A stretch of 64,000 nt of DNA. Source: Plectrocnemia conspersa. Lineage: Eukaryota; Arthropoda; Insecta; Trichoptera; Polycentropodidae. The first letter of the stretch is position 1. The number at the start of each line of letters is the position of its first letter. The stretch spans positions 310,001-374,000 of the forward strand of contig VTFK01000269.1 in NCBI GenBank assembly GCA_009617715.1, in the 5' to 3' direction. A program made the position numbers and the translations under genes. Positions 36,541 to 49,810 of the stretch are shown piece after piece. Below the pieces are notes generated by a model. The model did no database searches. It saw only the letters and a list, made by a program, of their open reading frames with translations, and was not told where the DNA came from.

Positions 36541-37030
36541 TTATGCCATCGTCATCTTTATAAAATGTGCGTGTAACGACGCCGATATAATCTCACTGAC
36601 ACTATCTCACACCCTTTACAATCTCGTGATCTGCATCAAAGAATCTCATAAGAGAGCAATCGACGTTTTTTGATTTGGGTAAGATTCGCCATAAATTGAA
36701 CCCAGAATATTCTGGATGCCAGTAATTGGCGTTCCTTCGGCCAAAGTCCGCGGCGTAAAATATGAACCAATCAACAGTCGTTCCCCGGGGCCGACCTTTT
36801 CTTAGACGAAGATACAATCTCCTTGTCAAAGTTACAAGGATTCGGGTGTGAGGCGTCACGCGCCTTCCCTACACAGCTGGTTTGCTCCTTTTGGGATTCG
36901 GATGGGCCTTACATATTTTATTTGATCCTTTTATGCTTGGTGTTGTGCGTATTTTTAGTCTCATCTCGTGAAACGCGCGGGCGACCTTGCCTGAGAAGTG
37001 CTGGCTTGGAAATGCTGCCAATTATATAAA
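36541..37030. other. GC-richer non-coding block
   Basis: Sharp-edged block with CAACAGTCGTTCCCCGGGGCCG and GTGAGGCGTCACGCGCC. It has CCATAAA at 36689-36695. An 85-codon minus frame (36602-36859) and a 68-codon plus frame (36823-37029) cover much of it, but neither gives a recognisable domain. A repeat of unknown class or a regulatory island are both possible. Confidence 0.35.
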
Positions 37031-37319
37031 AATAAAACATATTTATCTTCATATGAATTTCGACTTTACTCAACACTATTCAAAACTATGCAGTAAATTT
37101 TATTTAAGTGTTAATATTTCTATGAAATCACAAGACATACGAAAAATATTTACGAGGCTATTAAATTTTTTTCGATGCGATCAGTAGGCATATTTGTATT
37201 TTAAGCTGCCTATATTTATCAACTGCAGCAAAGTTTATTTACTAAAAAAATACACTTTTATGCGATCCCACATATTGTTTTAACTCATATTTGTAAAAGC
37301 AAACACACTAGTGAATTCG

Positions 37320-37560
37320 CAATTTCGAACCAACAGCCCTGCAATATTATTGCTGCCACGCCAATGCTTCTACGGACATCATCCCTGCTCCAGCTTTTCC
37401 ACCACCGCTCGGAGAATATCGATCTCGCCCATTATAGTATGTCGCAATATATAATATAATCCAATAGAATTCTACTAGTTTCCACCTGCACCTTCCTGCC
37501 TGCAACACCCCTCAGGGTTAGAAACCTTAAACGCTTATCCTACTCTCCGGCTTCATGCTT
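37320..37560. repeat. GC-richer segment with the dispersed 24-base motif
   Basis: Positions 37391-37414 repeat exactly the 24 bases at 28058-28081 (core TTTTCCACCACCGCTCGG), and both are preceded by similar CATCCC words. The rest of the segment does not obviously align, so the shared piece may be a short module of one repeat family. Confidence 0.5.
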
Positions 37561-38769
37561 GTTTTACCTAAGTTTATAAAATCAAGTTTACATCAAAAGT
37601 AAATTTTTAAACTTAATAAATATGTAGTGCTGAATATAAACAGTAGTTTGCATTTAAAATATATAACAAAATAAACATATTATACATACATAAATTTAAT
37701 GGCGTTATTATAATATAACAAACTATTTTCAATATATGACTACTCATTAAATTGAATATCAAATGGTGACATTGAATCTTTTTATCATGCTAATCAGTCG
37801 GCTAAAATCAAAGTGTTGCCATATGACTCGTTTAACGATTTTTAACAACCACGCATTTAATTCTTAACAAAACACTTAACTGGATTATGGTGATTATTTT
37901 ACGATCGTAATCCGGACGTTTGAGATTTTTCTTTAACTGAATCATAAAGATTAAAATTCCTGATAAATTAAAAAAATATGTGCAATAGTGAATATCTATA
38001 GTATATGGAAAAGGTCAAATAATATTTGCGGCGAATGAAGTCTTTCGAAGTAACGACAACTTTGACGTAAATCTTACTTAAACTATGATTTTCCGGCTTA
38101 TGTCACCCAGTGCCGAATAATCTGACATGTTTTAATGGTCAACTTTTTGACGACTACAACTTATAGATATAAATGTAGGGGATTGACTTAGCAAATATAT
38201 GTTTATAATAATATTTATATATTAAATATAATTGGCAATATAATTCCCAATGAAAAGGACCATAATTTACATACTACGTTTCCACTATAGTTTTACGCTA
38301 ATTATACTGTTTCCATGATTTATTAATAATTTGATCAATGTTATGTAATTTATAATTCAATACATCGTATCTTCTAACAATTAAAATTTATTAAATAAAT
38401 TATGTACTTCTGATAGAGTGGAAATAAACACATTCTTGTCTTTATATGTGTTAGTATTTTTGCCATAATCACATATCAGTTCAAAACCTTTACCACTAAC
38501 TGAGTTTCATTGCACAGCTTTGGTGCAATTAAATTTGTAGAATACATTGTAAGGCTACCAACGTTGAGGGTAAGTTTCTCTTTGATTTATAAAATGTAAG
38601 ATGTTCTCAACTGAGTAAATTGAACGTACTGAAACAGCTCTCGAATGAAATGAATTAGCATAAGTATTGCAGTTTTTAAAAACTATATAGTTAAACAATT
38701 CTATATATAAATATTAAACAAATAGTACATATGTATATTCTCACTGTTTATTTTTTTAGTAAAGTGTGT
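37561..38769. other. AT-rich DNA, no gene
   Basis: Nothing recognised on either strand. Confidence 0.45.
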
Positions 38770-39190
38770 TGCCAAATAAACGATGTCGACCGTTGTCGTT
38801 TAGGGGAACGTATTTCTGTACGCGTACACTATTGTAGGACATAAATTTTGTCAGACAAACAATAGACAGAAGATTGCTACATTCGGAAATAAAAAAATAT
38901 ATAATACACCTATACACGTATTATTTCATTGTATCGCGGAAGAGGAGAATAGAAGACGAATAAAAAAAGAGTCTTGGGTTATCGCGACCATAAATCAAAT
39001 CCTCGCTGAGATAGGCGGAGCAATTGGGCGGAATGTTAATTTTCACGTGGAACCAAACTCGTCAGGTGGATGTAAGGATAAGGACAAAGACAGGCAATAA
39101 TGGAGGGCTAAATTCGTAGACGCGAGACCAGGAGGCGTTCATTAACGAGTGTACAGGGAAAAAGGCGTTGATGGATATAAATGTGTTTGG
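38770..39190. other. GC-richer non-coding block
   Basis: Contains ATCGCGACCATAAATCAAAT (CCATAAA at 38998-39004), GGCGGAGCAATTGGGCGG and a purine-rich tract AAGGATAAGGACAAAGACAGG. Frames closed. Candidate regulatory island. Confidence 0.35.
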
Positions 39191-40439
39191 CAAAATTAGC
39201 ATCTGAATGCTAAGGGAAGTGGTCATTCAAATTCAATTAACGCTGTATATGTGGGGTACACAACCATTTGTGGAAATTATAAATGTTGACTTACCCTGAT
39301 TTATATTGCTTATTAAATTATGATTTTATGGTCTTAAACCTCATAAAGTGATCATCGTCATTAGAGAAGATATAAACAAGGAGCATGTGTATATAATAGC
39401 AAACGGAAATACAAGAAAAGAGTGGAGAAACATCCCAACAAATTGGCTAATTAATAGATTATGGAGAGATCGACTGGAATATTAAAATAAAAATAATTAA
39501 GTTATAGTTGTCCTGATAAATCGTTAAAAGGATTCATCATGAAAACTATAAATTGATTCACCCATGTGAGATTTATTTAGTTTTATCTAATTAGGGATAG
39601 AAAGACAGATTGCAAAAAAAAGCTTAAACGGGATATACCCTTAATATTACAAATAATGAAAAAATGTGGATGCTTTCTAAGATGCAACCTGAAAATCTTA
39701 TTTCTTCCCAATTTCTGCAACACGTATTTTCAGCATGAAAAATATTTAAATAAATACTGAGATTCCAGTTTTGCCTTAAATTTGTAACGATCAGACGAGA
39801 AGTTGGGTAAGAGAGAGTCGTTGATTTCCTTCCATTTGCCTGCCATATAAAGTAACAGTTTACCATTATATTATATCTTTTAAGCGCCGAGAGTTTTGCT
39901 AGTTTTTGGATGACTAAAAGATGTAACGCTAAGACTCGAATCATACAATATTTATTTATATTAAAATATTAATTAAGTGCAAAAATTTTACGGCTGTTTA
40001 TTTTTATACAGCTTAAATATATTTTTTAAATCTGTGTGATTTAAACATATACCAAGCATCAGGTATTTCATAGTGTTAATGTATGATATATGTTAGGTTT
40101 AATGTAATGTTTAAGGCTTTTTTGGTTTAATTAGGGTAATAAATAAACGAATAGATCTTAGGCTACAAATGATTAAAATATTAGCTTAATATTTTCACAA
40201 GTTGTTAAATATCATATAAAATATGTTGACGTGCCCGCATGCCTAATTTCAACAATTTCTCATCCACCATTCCGCAATTTCTCATTCACATCCAAATTGT
40301 ATAATTACACACCGCTTAACCGAAGATATTAGCTAAAATTTGCGGTTATAATCGCACATAACCAATTACTATCATATTTTTTTATTATCATTTTATACCA
40401 AAGTCGGAAACAATACAGCCATTACACAAATCACGCGCA
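39191..40439. other. AT-rich DNA, no supported gene
   Basis: The 106-codon minus frame 39624-39944 is the only one of length and lacks any recognisable domain; its amino-acid make-up is not distinctive. I would not annotate it as a gene. Confidence 0.4.
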
Positions 40440-40880
40440 TTGCTTACGGCTTTTGTCTTCCCATTACGTACACGTGAGAACAACGTTGTCTAATAAATAA
40501 TAAGAGATTACACTCAACTTATTAAGCAATGAAACATAATTTAAACACCGCAGAACAGCAGTACGTCTCTGTGTAATAACAAATTTGTAATTAATGTAAA
40601 TCCGACCAGATGAGAGACAATGTATCATGGACGATCGTATCTGCGCGAGCACTTTTATGGTTACCATATTTCATATTGTTAATAGTTTTTGTGTAATTAA
40701 TAACGTCCGACGAGTGCAACGGGAGCAAGTTTCCGATGTTAATTAAACAACGAGTGGTTTGTGTATTTTTTATTTATATATTCTGGTTTTGGTGTGTTGT
40801 TTTTAAAGTACATTTTTTCGGCAGTGAAAAAGGTTAATCTTTCATCGTAATCGCTTTACCGGCGCACGATGTATTGTGTA
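40440..40880. other. Slightly GC-richer block
   Basis: Includes ACGTACACGTGAGAACAACG with a CACGTG E-box and CCGGCGCACGATG. Frame 40464-40667 (minus) has no domain. Confidence 0.3.
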
Positions 40881-42311
40881 TTTTACTTATTAGGGTTAAT
40901 TATAAATGTTATCACCTTTAATTGGAAACAAATTGATTTTTAAGGTTGAAAGTATATTTTACCTCTTACATACTTAAACGTATGCATTGCTAATTAAATT
41001 AATATTGATTCAAATTTGAGATTAACCCATGACTATTTCAGATATAATTTAATGAAACAAAAAGTTCGTGATTATATTCAATTAATCCACTAGTGACAAT
41101 GTGATTTGAGCAACTCATTTACTAATAAATTTTCATTGCCTAAAATTATAGGATGTTGAAACTTACAACAAATTTAAAAGTCATATACTAAGATTTTCTC
41201 ATATTTCGAAGAATTTAATCATATCCTTGCCACAAATTATATAATTCTCAGTATTTTATTATTAAAATATTTACATAATAAGTACCTCATATAGTCACAT
41301 TTTGTCTCGTATATTTAAATATAAAAAAGTATAAAAGTAAAAATAATTTAGCGTATATTACATATTATGTATATATTTTAAGTTTTTGTAGTAATAATTA
41401 TTAAAAAAAATGTAACAAAATGGCTTTGACTAGCGCCTGCGTAAATAATTATGTTTCTATACGTAAAATATTGATATTATACTAGACTTAGCAAATTATA
41501 TATAATTTTACGTTCCCGAGAGAAACATAATCGTATCGGTGGCCTATAAATCAACAGTTCGCATACAACAAAGCGCACACGTCATAATTTACAAAATAAA
41601 CATGTTATTTTTTTTACCCACACTATTATACTGCTTTATGTGTATTATGAAATACAATATGTTCTACATAATATAAAATATATACATAGACTTAATGCCA
41701 TGGCCAGATCGAATTATCTGCCGGAACGCCGTTCCCGTCAGTATTAATTAAGAGATTAATCTCGCCCTAATGACGTCTTTCATAGCCCGTTCCGGAATCG
41801 CCTATGTTAATTCCGATCTTGGTTCTAAGTCTCTAAGAATACGGTCTATATGTGATATTTAGGTGTGCTTAAAGAAATGGATCTTAACACTGGTACGGAT
41901 GAAAGAATCGGAAAAATTACACACTAGCTCTTCGCGCGCTGTTGATGATTGAGATTTGGATTGTATGCAAATCTGAATGTTTTGCTGTTAAAAAAATTCA
42001 ATGTGTGATTCATGAAGTTATTCGTGTGTTATTAATTTAATTAGAAACGAGTAGTACGTATTTTTGTTCTGAGATGAGATAAAAATAAAACTCAAATTAA
42101 GCTATTTATTCGTGTTTCTTAAATTGGACGCTGTTGCTAACAAGTTTCTATCGAATCCTGTTATAGTTATTTTCATATTTTACCTATAATATAATAAAAT
42201 TAAGAGTTATAATTATTTATTTTAAAAAAATAAGCATATGCACGTATGTGGCTGTGTAATTACTGTGACCAAAAGTGATTATTTAACAATAGTGTATTTA
42301 CACAAAGGCTC
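40881..42311. other. AT-rich DNA with a GC patch at about 41700-41830
   Basis: The patch contains two related words, CCGGAACGCCGTTCCCG and CCCGTTCCGGAATCG, around ATTAATTAAGAGATTAATCTCG. CGTTCCGGAATC and GCCGGAACG form a loose inverted pair. No gene. Confidence 0.4.
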
Positions 42312-43381
42312 TCATTATGCCTGCACTACACTCTCTGGAAGTTGTCCGAACCGAAGCTACAACTGAAGTCGGCCGAGACCTTCGACTTCGAGTAAGCGAC
42401 TACACTGCCACAAATTTCATATGCCATCCGGACGGCGGATGTGAATGACGTCCGGACGGCGGCTTCTGTCACGAACAGCTAGCACATTTGCGCGTGATCG
42501 AAAAATGTACCAAATAATCGCAATTTCTAAATTGTTATTATTGTTATTAAGTTTGTGTGGGCACTCACCAATACAATATCAGTGAAAACTTTTCGGTCGT
42601 ACATATTCAATTTACGCAAAATCTTTGTCGGCTTTTGCGAAATGCCATAAGACATAAACAAGATACTTCAGAATACGAACACTACATCTGTGATTATCCT
42701 AGAAGTTGTTGCCATCGATTATAAATAATAGTTCGTTATGGTGTGACATTTATATAAACTGATCTAGGAAGATACATATTCGAAACGATTTTTTTTAACA
42801 AAATCAAGTACCACTAATTATTTTTTAATTATTTAATATTATGTAAAAAAAAATATAATAACGATATTTGCTAGAAGAATATACTATTAAAAATATAAAG
42901 TATCCCATTTGGTACCCTAAAATATTCAAAGATGTCAGTAAGAGTCTGTTGAAGTCTCCGATAAGTATGTGGTATTGTAACTTGACCACGTGACTACGAT
43001 GCAGCTCTCAACATGCTTGTTGACCATAGGACGCCTACGCGCATACTGAGATTGAACCGAGTTACTCGTTATTTTTCAGTTTGCAAAAAAACATATCATT
43101 ATCTCTCTCACTGTCGTCACTTAACACGCGAGAGAGCGAAAGGGAAAGTATCTCACCGCTCGCGCTCGAAAGAGCAGATCGGAATTCGGTTTTTCTGACT
43201 TCGGTCCGTTTGCCGACAATGTTCGGAAGCACTCGAAGCTAGCCAAGTCAACTGAGTAACCCCTATTTTACTTCCCGTTATCGGTAACTTCGGACAACTT
43301 CTCGACCGAATTAACCCACTATATTCTCTGTCCTTGTCTAACCTTGGCAAACTTCCAGAAAGTATAGTGCAGGAATTACGA
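42312..43381. repeat. Inverted-repeat pair bounding about 1.07 kb
   Basis: 42312-42343 and 43350-43381 are reverse complements over 32 bases with 5 mismatches (shared core CTGCACTA...CTGGAAGTT). Inside lie a direct repeat of CCGGACGGCGG (about 42427 and 42452), a CG-rich stretch CGCGAGAGAGCG...CTCGCGCTCG (about 43128-43168) and recurring TTCGGACAACTTC words. The frames at 43013-43198 (plus) and 43153-43413 (minus) overlap and show no domain. It may be a non-autonomous DNA transposon; I see no target duplication. Confidence 0.4.
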
Positions 43382-43438
43382 CTTGAACTAAAGGGTTTTC
43401 TCATAAATAACACGCAAGGACTATCTGGTGTATTGAAT

Positions 43439-43640
43439 GAATATTTCTTTGTTAAGAAACGGTCACGAGAAACAATATAGCACCGTAAGGTTACAATATT
43501 TCCCGTTATCTTTTTCCAATATACTTTTTACAATATTTCGAATATACACAATTCAACCTCGGAGATATCCATAAAGCAAATTTCACTTTCTAAAGGCGCA
43601 TACTTTTAGAAGCAAGAACAGTGATTAGTGAGCTAGCTTG
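43439..43640. repeat. Second copy of the 27.7-kb dispersed repeat
   Basis: TTTCTTTGTTAAGAAACGGTC and later CACTTTCTAAAGGCGCATAC match the copy at 27.75-27.9 kb in order, with a longer spacer between them (about 130 against 100 bases). It directly follows the inverted-repeat element, so the two may be one larger element. Confidence 0.5.
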
Positions 43641-44639
43641 TCTGCCATAACCTAAAAGTGTACCACAATGAATAGGCTCATAGATAGTCTGCTTACAACA
43701 GAGATGGCCCGCTACCCACGACCACCAGAGAAGTGACACCGGTAAAGCGCCACACATTGACTACAGCCCCAGATACTGCGCTATCGTCGGCTGCGCAATA
43801 TCATTATTTTAAATATAAATAATTATAATTTAGTTAAAATTTAAAGGATTGACTTGTGTTTCATTAAGCATAGTACACAAAAGACCTTTTTTCCTATATG
43901 TTTTGAAACGTTTTTATTCGTGTGATATATATATTCTCGATTGCTAGGTGATTGATGACAGTTTTATGGTCATATTATATTTTCTTTTAGTTACATCAAA
44001 TTCTCAAACTATTTTGTATTTTAAATATAATTATTCCACGCATATAAATATTTATGTAATAAATTTTTGCATCTTTAAAAATTTAAATAATCTGTTGGAT
44101 AAAAAGTAATGCATACAATATATTGATTTTTTGTTAATTAATTTTACTTAATCGTTTCATACACTTTTTTTGGAAATTTAATTTTCGAGGTTGTCAGGAG
44201 TACTTGCAACAATGTTGTGGGCATTTTAGCGCGTTGTCAGGGAAGCTAAAGCCGCGGGCGACTCATTTCACAGCGATTATCTACCGTATAAGTAATTAAC
44301 GCTCAACGTCACTTTAAGCATCAAGGTTGACAACCGATACTTTGTGAGGCATATAAAATTTAATATTAAAGATACGGTTGCCAAAGGTATTTTTTGTTAT
44401 TTTAATAATGTTATATCGTTTGTAAAAGTAAAAATTATTTTTGATTTTATATTTTATGTACAAATTAGTACACGTACAAATAAACATTATTTTCGGACAT
44501 GTGTATTTTACATTTTTTATTGTGTAAGAAATATTAAGGATTAAAGCATGGATAGCTCGTTTGAGAATGTCTAACTTAAGTAACTAAAAAGTTATTTTTT
44601 GCTTTCTACAATTTTACAACGATTCTTATCGTTACATAA
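43641..44639. other. Mixed DNA, no gene
   Basis: 43690-43790 is GC-richer (ATGGCCCGCTACCCACGACC) and may extend the repeat. The rest is AT-rich with a small balanced patch at about 44210-44330. Confidence 0.35.
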
Positions 44640-45110
44640 CAGTTTCAAGATATATTTAATTTCGCGTCGAACCGTGCCAAAATTGCCGCCCAGCACGCAG
44701 GACTTGACCTGATCAAATCAAATCAACCGTATATCTATTTAATTAATCTGAACAATGAAAGAAAGTTTAGCGATTCGCGTGTCGGCCCGATTACGTTCAC
44801 GATTCCATAAATTATTCCGATGAAAACACGCGAATAGTATAAAAATTGAGTAATTTCAATCATTTTCTCCGGGCAGTGTGTGCGATTCGAAGATATGATA
44901 AGGGCGGAGCTGTAGTCGGGTATATGGAGAAAAAAATACCCACGGGAGTATTTCGAATGCGATATGCGTTTATCGCGGCGGTAATCTGACCAGTACGAAA
45001 TTCACTTTAAAAATATTTCTTGGTCACGTGAGCCGCGTCACGCGATTGGCCAACACTGGACACAGGAAGGCCAAGAAAACTTTTGCGAAAATAATAAAAT
45101 GATACGCCTG
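44640..45110. other. GC-richer non-coding block
   Basis: Contains GTGTCGGCCCGATTACG, CCATAAATTATTCC (CCATAAA at 44815-44821), GTTTATCGCGGCGGTAATC and GAGCCGCGTCACGCG, with closed frames. Same style as the other candidate regulatory islands. Confidence 0.35.
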
Positions 45111-47929
45111 TTTTCTGGGAAAATATGATTTTAATCTTTAATTTACTAATAAGCCGTCGAGCAATTGTAATGATCCTAGAAATACGTAAATATAATTTTG
45201 ACCTAATTTTAAAATATTAAAATGCTATGCAGATTATCTGGGAAAATATATTTAATACTTAATTTTGCCGTAATTTAGCTAACATTAGTGTTAGATAGAG
45301 CCTGACTACATTTATGTATTCTATGTATAATCCTTCTTTCCATGTGTATGTCCAACTAAAAAAACGTGAATGAAGCGCTCTAGCTATGTGATTTATTACA
45401 GGACGTCTGCTGAAAATGAATTGATCAACACAACGTTTTTAAAAACACAGTTATATATGAACTAACATGATTTTTTAACATATGAATATAATCATTATTT
45501 AAGTATTAACAGTTATTTACTTCAAATAAAACCAATGTATGTACTCATAAATTTAATATGGATGAAATTTCGACGTCTCGTACTTTATCTTGTATACTAA
45601 ATAAGGATCAAGTGCTATCTCAAAACTATTGCTGTAGATTATTTTCCTAAGATGTTTATCTAATTTTTATACATATAGCTTTCGATGATTAGACGTAAGA
45701 GTTACACATAACGTGACTAAGGAAAAAAACTTTATTTATTGTCTCAATTAATCATTTGTCCACCTAACTAGTTCGGAGCATGCGTCTGTAGATAAACATT
45801 TCGTAGGTTTCTATATGCCTGATAGCGTTCAATGAAAGCAACCCCGCTTCTACACTTTATAAAAGGAAAGAAAAACCCATATCACCTTAACATTCTCATA
45901 TTTAAAAGCAAGCTCAAGTTTTGCTCGCAAATACCTTTTTTATTTACGTAAATATTTTCTTGGCATTTTCGATATAGTATTGCATTTCTAGTGTATTTTT
46001 TCAGTCTTTGTTTAGAGTGTATAAAATATTTATATATTTTACTGCACCCTTTATTAGTTTATTTTACTCTAGTAAAAATTGAATCCAATCTGAATCTTAA
46101 TCATAACCTGAGAAATTTGAACCCATTAAAATTTTGCAAAGAATCACTATTTCTTAGCAAAGAATTAAAACATTTACAATTGTAAGTGTAAACTAAAATG
46201 GTATAAATACTATCACTCAATGTAACAGAAATATACTCCTATCATTGTATATTTTATATGTTGACATTTAATAATGAAAATTAATGTATTTAAATATCAT
46301 CTGATATATAAATCTATCTCAATAATCTTTTGTAATTTAATATAATATTGGATTAAATCATAACTAAATTGTTTCATTTCAATAAAACAATGGGTTAAAT
46401 CAGTGTCCATTAATTATTAAATTAATTAAAGTGTAAAGTTTGTCTAAATATCCATTTCGATCAAGTTATATTAAAATGAAATAATTTAATCTAATATTTA
46501 TGCAAATACTTGTTATATATTTAAATCAAAGTATAGTATATTAGTTTTTTAATGCTATATTATCAAATATCTTATTGTTTGCGATGTTTTAAATTAAATT
46601 TGAGTGTTTTTTTTCAGTACATATAATAAAAGATCTATAAATGACTACAAGGAACATAACAAATAGTTTAAAAATGCTTTTACGCTAAGCAAAATATATT
46701 TGGAAAATACAGATATTTTTATAAATATGTATACATATACACGTACACAAAATTTAGCATATTGTATGATTTTATAAAATTCAATGATAATGTAATCAAG
46801 CATTAATTAAGCGCATTTTAAATAAATTTCAGGAAAATATTTAGAATGAATTATTACTTCTTAAAATTAAAAAAATATTTTCTATATGTAGCAATTTTAG
46901 TTTAATAATACCATATATGTATGTCTTTCGTTGATTTAAAAAAAGATAACTTGAGTATCTGTCTGTGTCTACGGATTAGCTGCGGTACCTCTCGATAGTG
47001 AGGTAATGACAACTTGTTATAAAAATGTTTTAAATTGATTTTTTATTAATATAGTGACGTATCTGTATTTTAAAAAATACAAATGCTACATATTATACTA
47101 TTTTTGAGTTATTGCTTCACACAAGAGCATATTTTTATATTTAATATTTTTTTAAGATCACCAAAAAAATATTTAAAATCAAAAGTAATACATGCTTTGA
47201 ATTATGTCAGTATTAATGATTTTTTTTCTAAGCTATTCAGCTATGAACACCCAAATTTTTTAATATTTAGGTTTACAATATTTAAGTGTGATAACATGTT
47301 TAATTTTAGTTTTTTACTAAAAATTTGAATTGCAAGAATTTCGCGTGTTGATAACTAGTATTTGTATCTAACTGCAATGAATCAAAAGCTTTATTATATA
47401 TTTTTATTTTCACATACATATTTATAAAATATCGATCTTACACATATTCAAAGATGATATAATCCACCCTCTTTGAAACACCAACGCGATGATGAATCAC
47501 AAAACAAGAACAAGAACAAAAATATATATCGGTTGATAGACGATCGCCTTAAACGCATGTCCATTAATTGCGTCCAATCAATGCGAGCAACACCGAGTTA
47601 TTAATCACAACTGCGGTTATGAAAAATTGCGCAATCATATAAAGCCAATAGCTGACTAATACACTGCCGGGTTCATGTGCCGTCAGATGAAAATTTACTG
47701 CTACGGCAGTAAATAGATAATGAATTAGCTCCACTGACAGTATTATTAAAATAACTGTTTAGCAACTATTAAAGAGATGCAATGAAATGCTTCATTGAAT
47801 TATACATATTTTTAGATACTTAAATATGTGTATGTATTGTTTATTCTTCAACTTTTTATAGTATTATTCCATACTTAATTACACAGACTTATCCTTAAAT
47901 CGGTTTGTCGGCTTACAGCGCTAAAAAAA
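45111..47929. other. Long AT-rich stretch, no supported gene
   Basis: Frames at 45991-46185 and 47083-47328 (plus) are Leu/Phe/Ile/Tyr-rich without domains. 47480-47720 is slightly more balanced. Confidence 0.45.
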
Positions 47930-48190
47930 GAGTGTCGCGTGCGACATTTCCAACCGGAGTATTATGCTAATGTTTCTACTGTGTATACATTGGCCATTCA
48001 TATGCCAATCTGTCCGTGGCCAAGAGCGAATTGTGGTCATATCGACGGGCCGATCTTAATTTTTGTATTTGGCCCCATTATCGACATGTTTAAGATAATC
48101 GATTGCGACATTTTGTGAAACTGACGACATTGCCAGTGCACATTCTGACGTCCTAGTTGCGACATTTCGATCGAATAAAAAAACACATAA
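47930..48190. other. GC-richer non-coding block
   Basis: GTGTCGCGTGCGACATTTCC, GTTGCGACATTTCGATCG and ATTGCGACATTTTGTG repeat the word GCGACATTT three times within about 230 bases. Frames closed. The repeated word may be a binding-site cluster or decayed tandem units. Confidence 0.4.
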
Positions 48191-48696
48191 CTGTCAATTT
48201 GTAATTAAATAATATATGGGTATGTACTTGGATTTGATTATGTCGCATTTTGATTGGCTTCAATGCCAGCAGGTACAAAATGGTAAAATTAGAACATAGA
48301 TAAGATCGACAATTAAAAGTGCAAATTGCTTTAAGAAATTACAAAATATGTACATATACATATATATGAATATAAAAGTATACAAGGTAAATAAAAATAT
48401 AAGGTTTTTTTAGTTGGTTTTCAGCATCATGGTTTTTGCTAGGTCTGGTTTTAACGATGCAGAATCAGAACAGGTATCAATCGCAACAATGTATAAAAGT
48501 ACATTATAAATGTATTTATTCATAGACTGCAAGACTTTCTTCAATCATTACAATAAGATAAACTGCTGCAAAAATTCATTGCCAACTTGTTTATATTTAT
48601 GACAATACAGTTATGATAAAAAACAATGCTTATAAATTGTTTTTTTAATAATAAATAAAAAGTAATGTTAACTCATTAGAGGCACATTTGTTTGAC

Positions 48697-48734
48697 GGTA
48701 AGGAGTAGAATAAAGGGTAAGGAGTAGAATAAAA
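48697..48734. repeat. 19-bp tandem duplication
   Basis: GGTAAGGAGTAGAATAAA occurs twice back to back, with the final base differing. Confidence 0.9.
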
Positions 48735-49810
48735 TTTTGCAGCTATTAAACTTGTATTTGTTAAAAATTATTATATAATACGTAAAAAAATACAAACCAA
48801 CTATTAGGCCCTTATGAATAATAAGAAAAAAGATAAGCTCTTATTAAATTTATTTAAAAATGTATACATGACGTTAATAATATTTTCGGAGTATTGATAA
48901 AAACGCTTATGTAATTTAGGAAGATATTTTTTAAATTTTCAAACATGTATGTAAAGAGTCTAACTATGATTACACGGAATATACATATTAAGTACCTTTG
49001 TTATTTTTACCCATTCTGTACTTCATATCCTTATATTTTAATACAGCAAAATTACATATAATACATAACAAAGAAGTAAGACATTTCCTACAAGTCTCCC
49101 GAATTACGCTCGTTGCCTGTAGCGCATATACACACAACTAACTAAGCTAAATAGGGAAAATTATCTATCGTTAAAATATGGGTTTATATGTAAGGCTGAG
49201 TTTACACACCGCTGGCTAAATACAGATATACGACTAGCATTAATTTTACTTACCTGCATATATTTTACCGTATCCAAAGTTGACCTAGTAAGGAAGGCGC
49301 ACTACAGAAATTATGTATTTTATTAAATAATGTCAGTTTAAGGATAGTGAATTCTTCAATACAAATAATTAAAAAAATAGTTTAAAACTTGTGGTTAAAG
49401 CTTTTCTCGATCTAAAAGTGTAGAAGCAACACCGATGGTCGGGTTAGATGCAACGACAACCACCACTAAAAGCTTTTTCTGACAACTTTATTGTCTACAA
49501 GTGGTCACATTAACGGCTTAGATCTAAAAAGGAAAACACTATTTCTCTTACTGGTAAAAAATCGTTATAGATTGTAACACAAATTGTAAACTACTTATTT
49601 ATTTATTTAAATTCAGAACCGTAATCGTATAAACTAAAATATCATCAATACCGACGCGTATAAATTTATATATTTATATTAAACTTATTTCGTAAATTAT
49701 TAAATTAATTGAAATTAAAAATAAATTAGAAAGCAGTCGTAAAAAAAGAAATATCTGCAACTAAAAACTTTAAAACGCAATTAAAAAAAAGAGTACGAGA
49801 CTTTAAATGT
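48735..49810. other. AT-rich DNA, no gene
   Basis: Nothing recognised apart from a short balanced patch near 49430-49520. Confidence 0.4.

Noticed and set aside
39624..39944. 106-codon minus frame
   Set aside because: No domain or family match by eye. A frame of this length is unremarkable in 64 kb.
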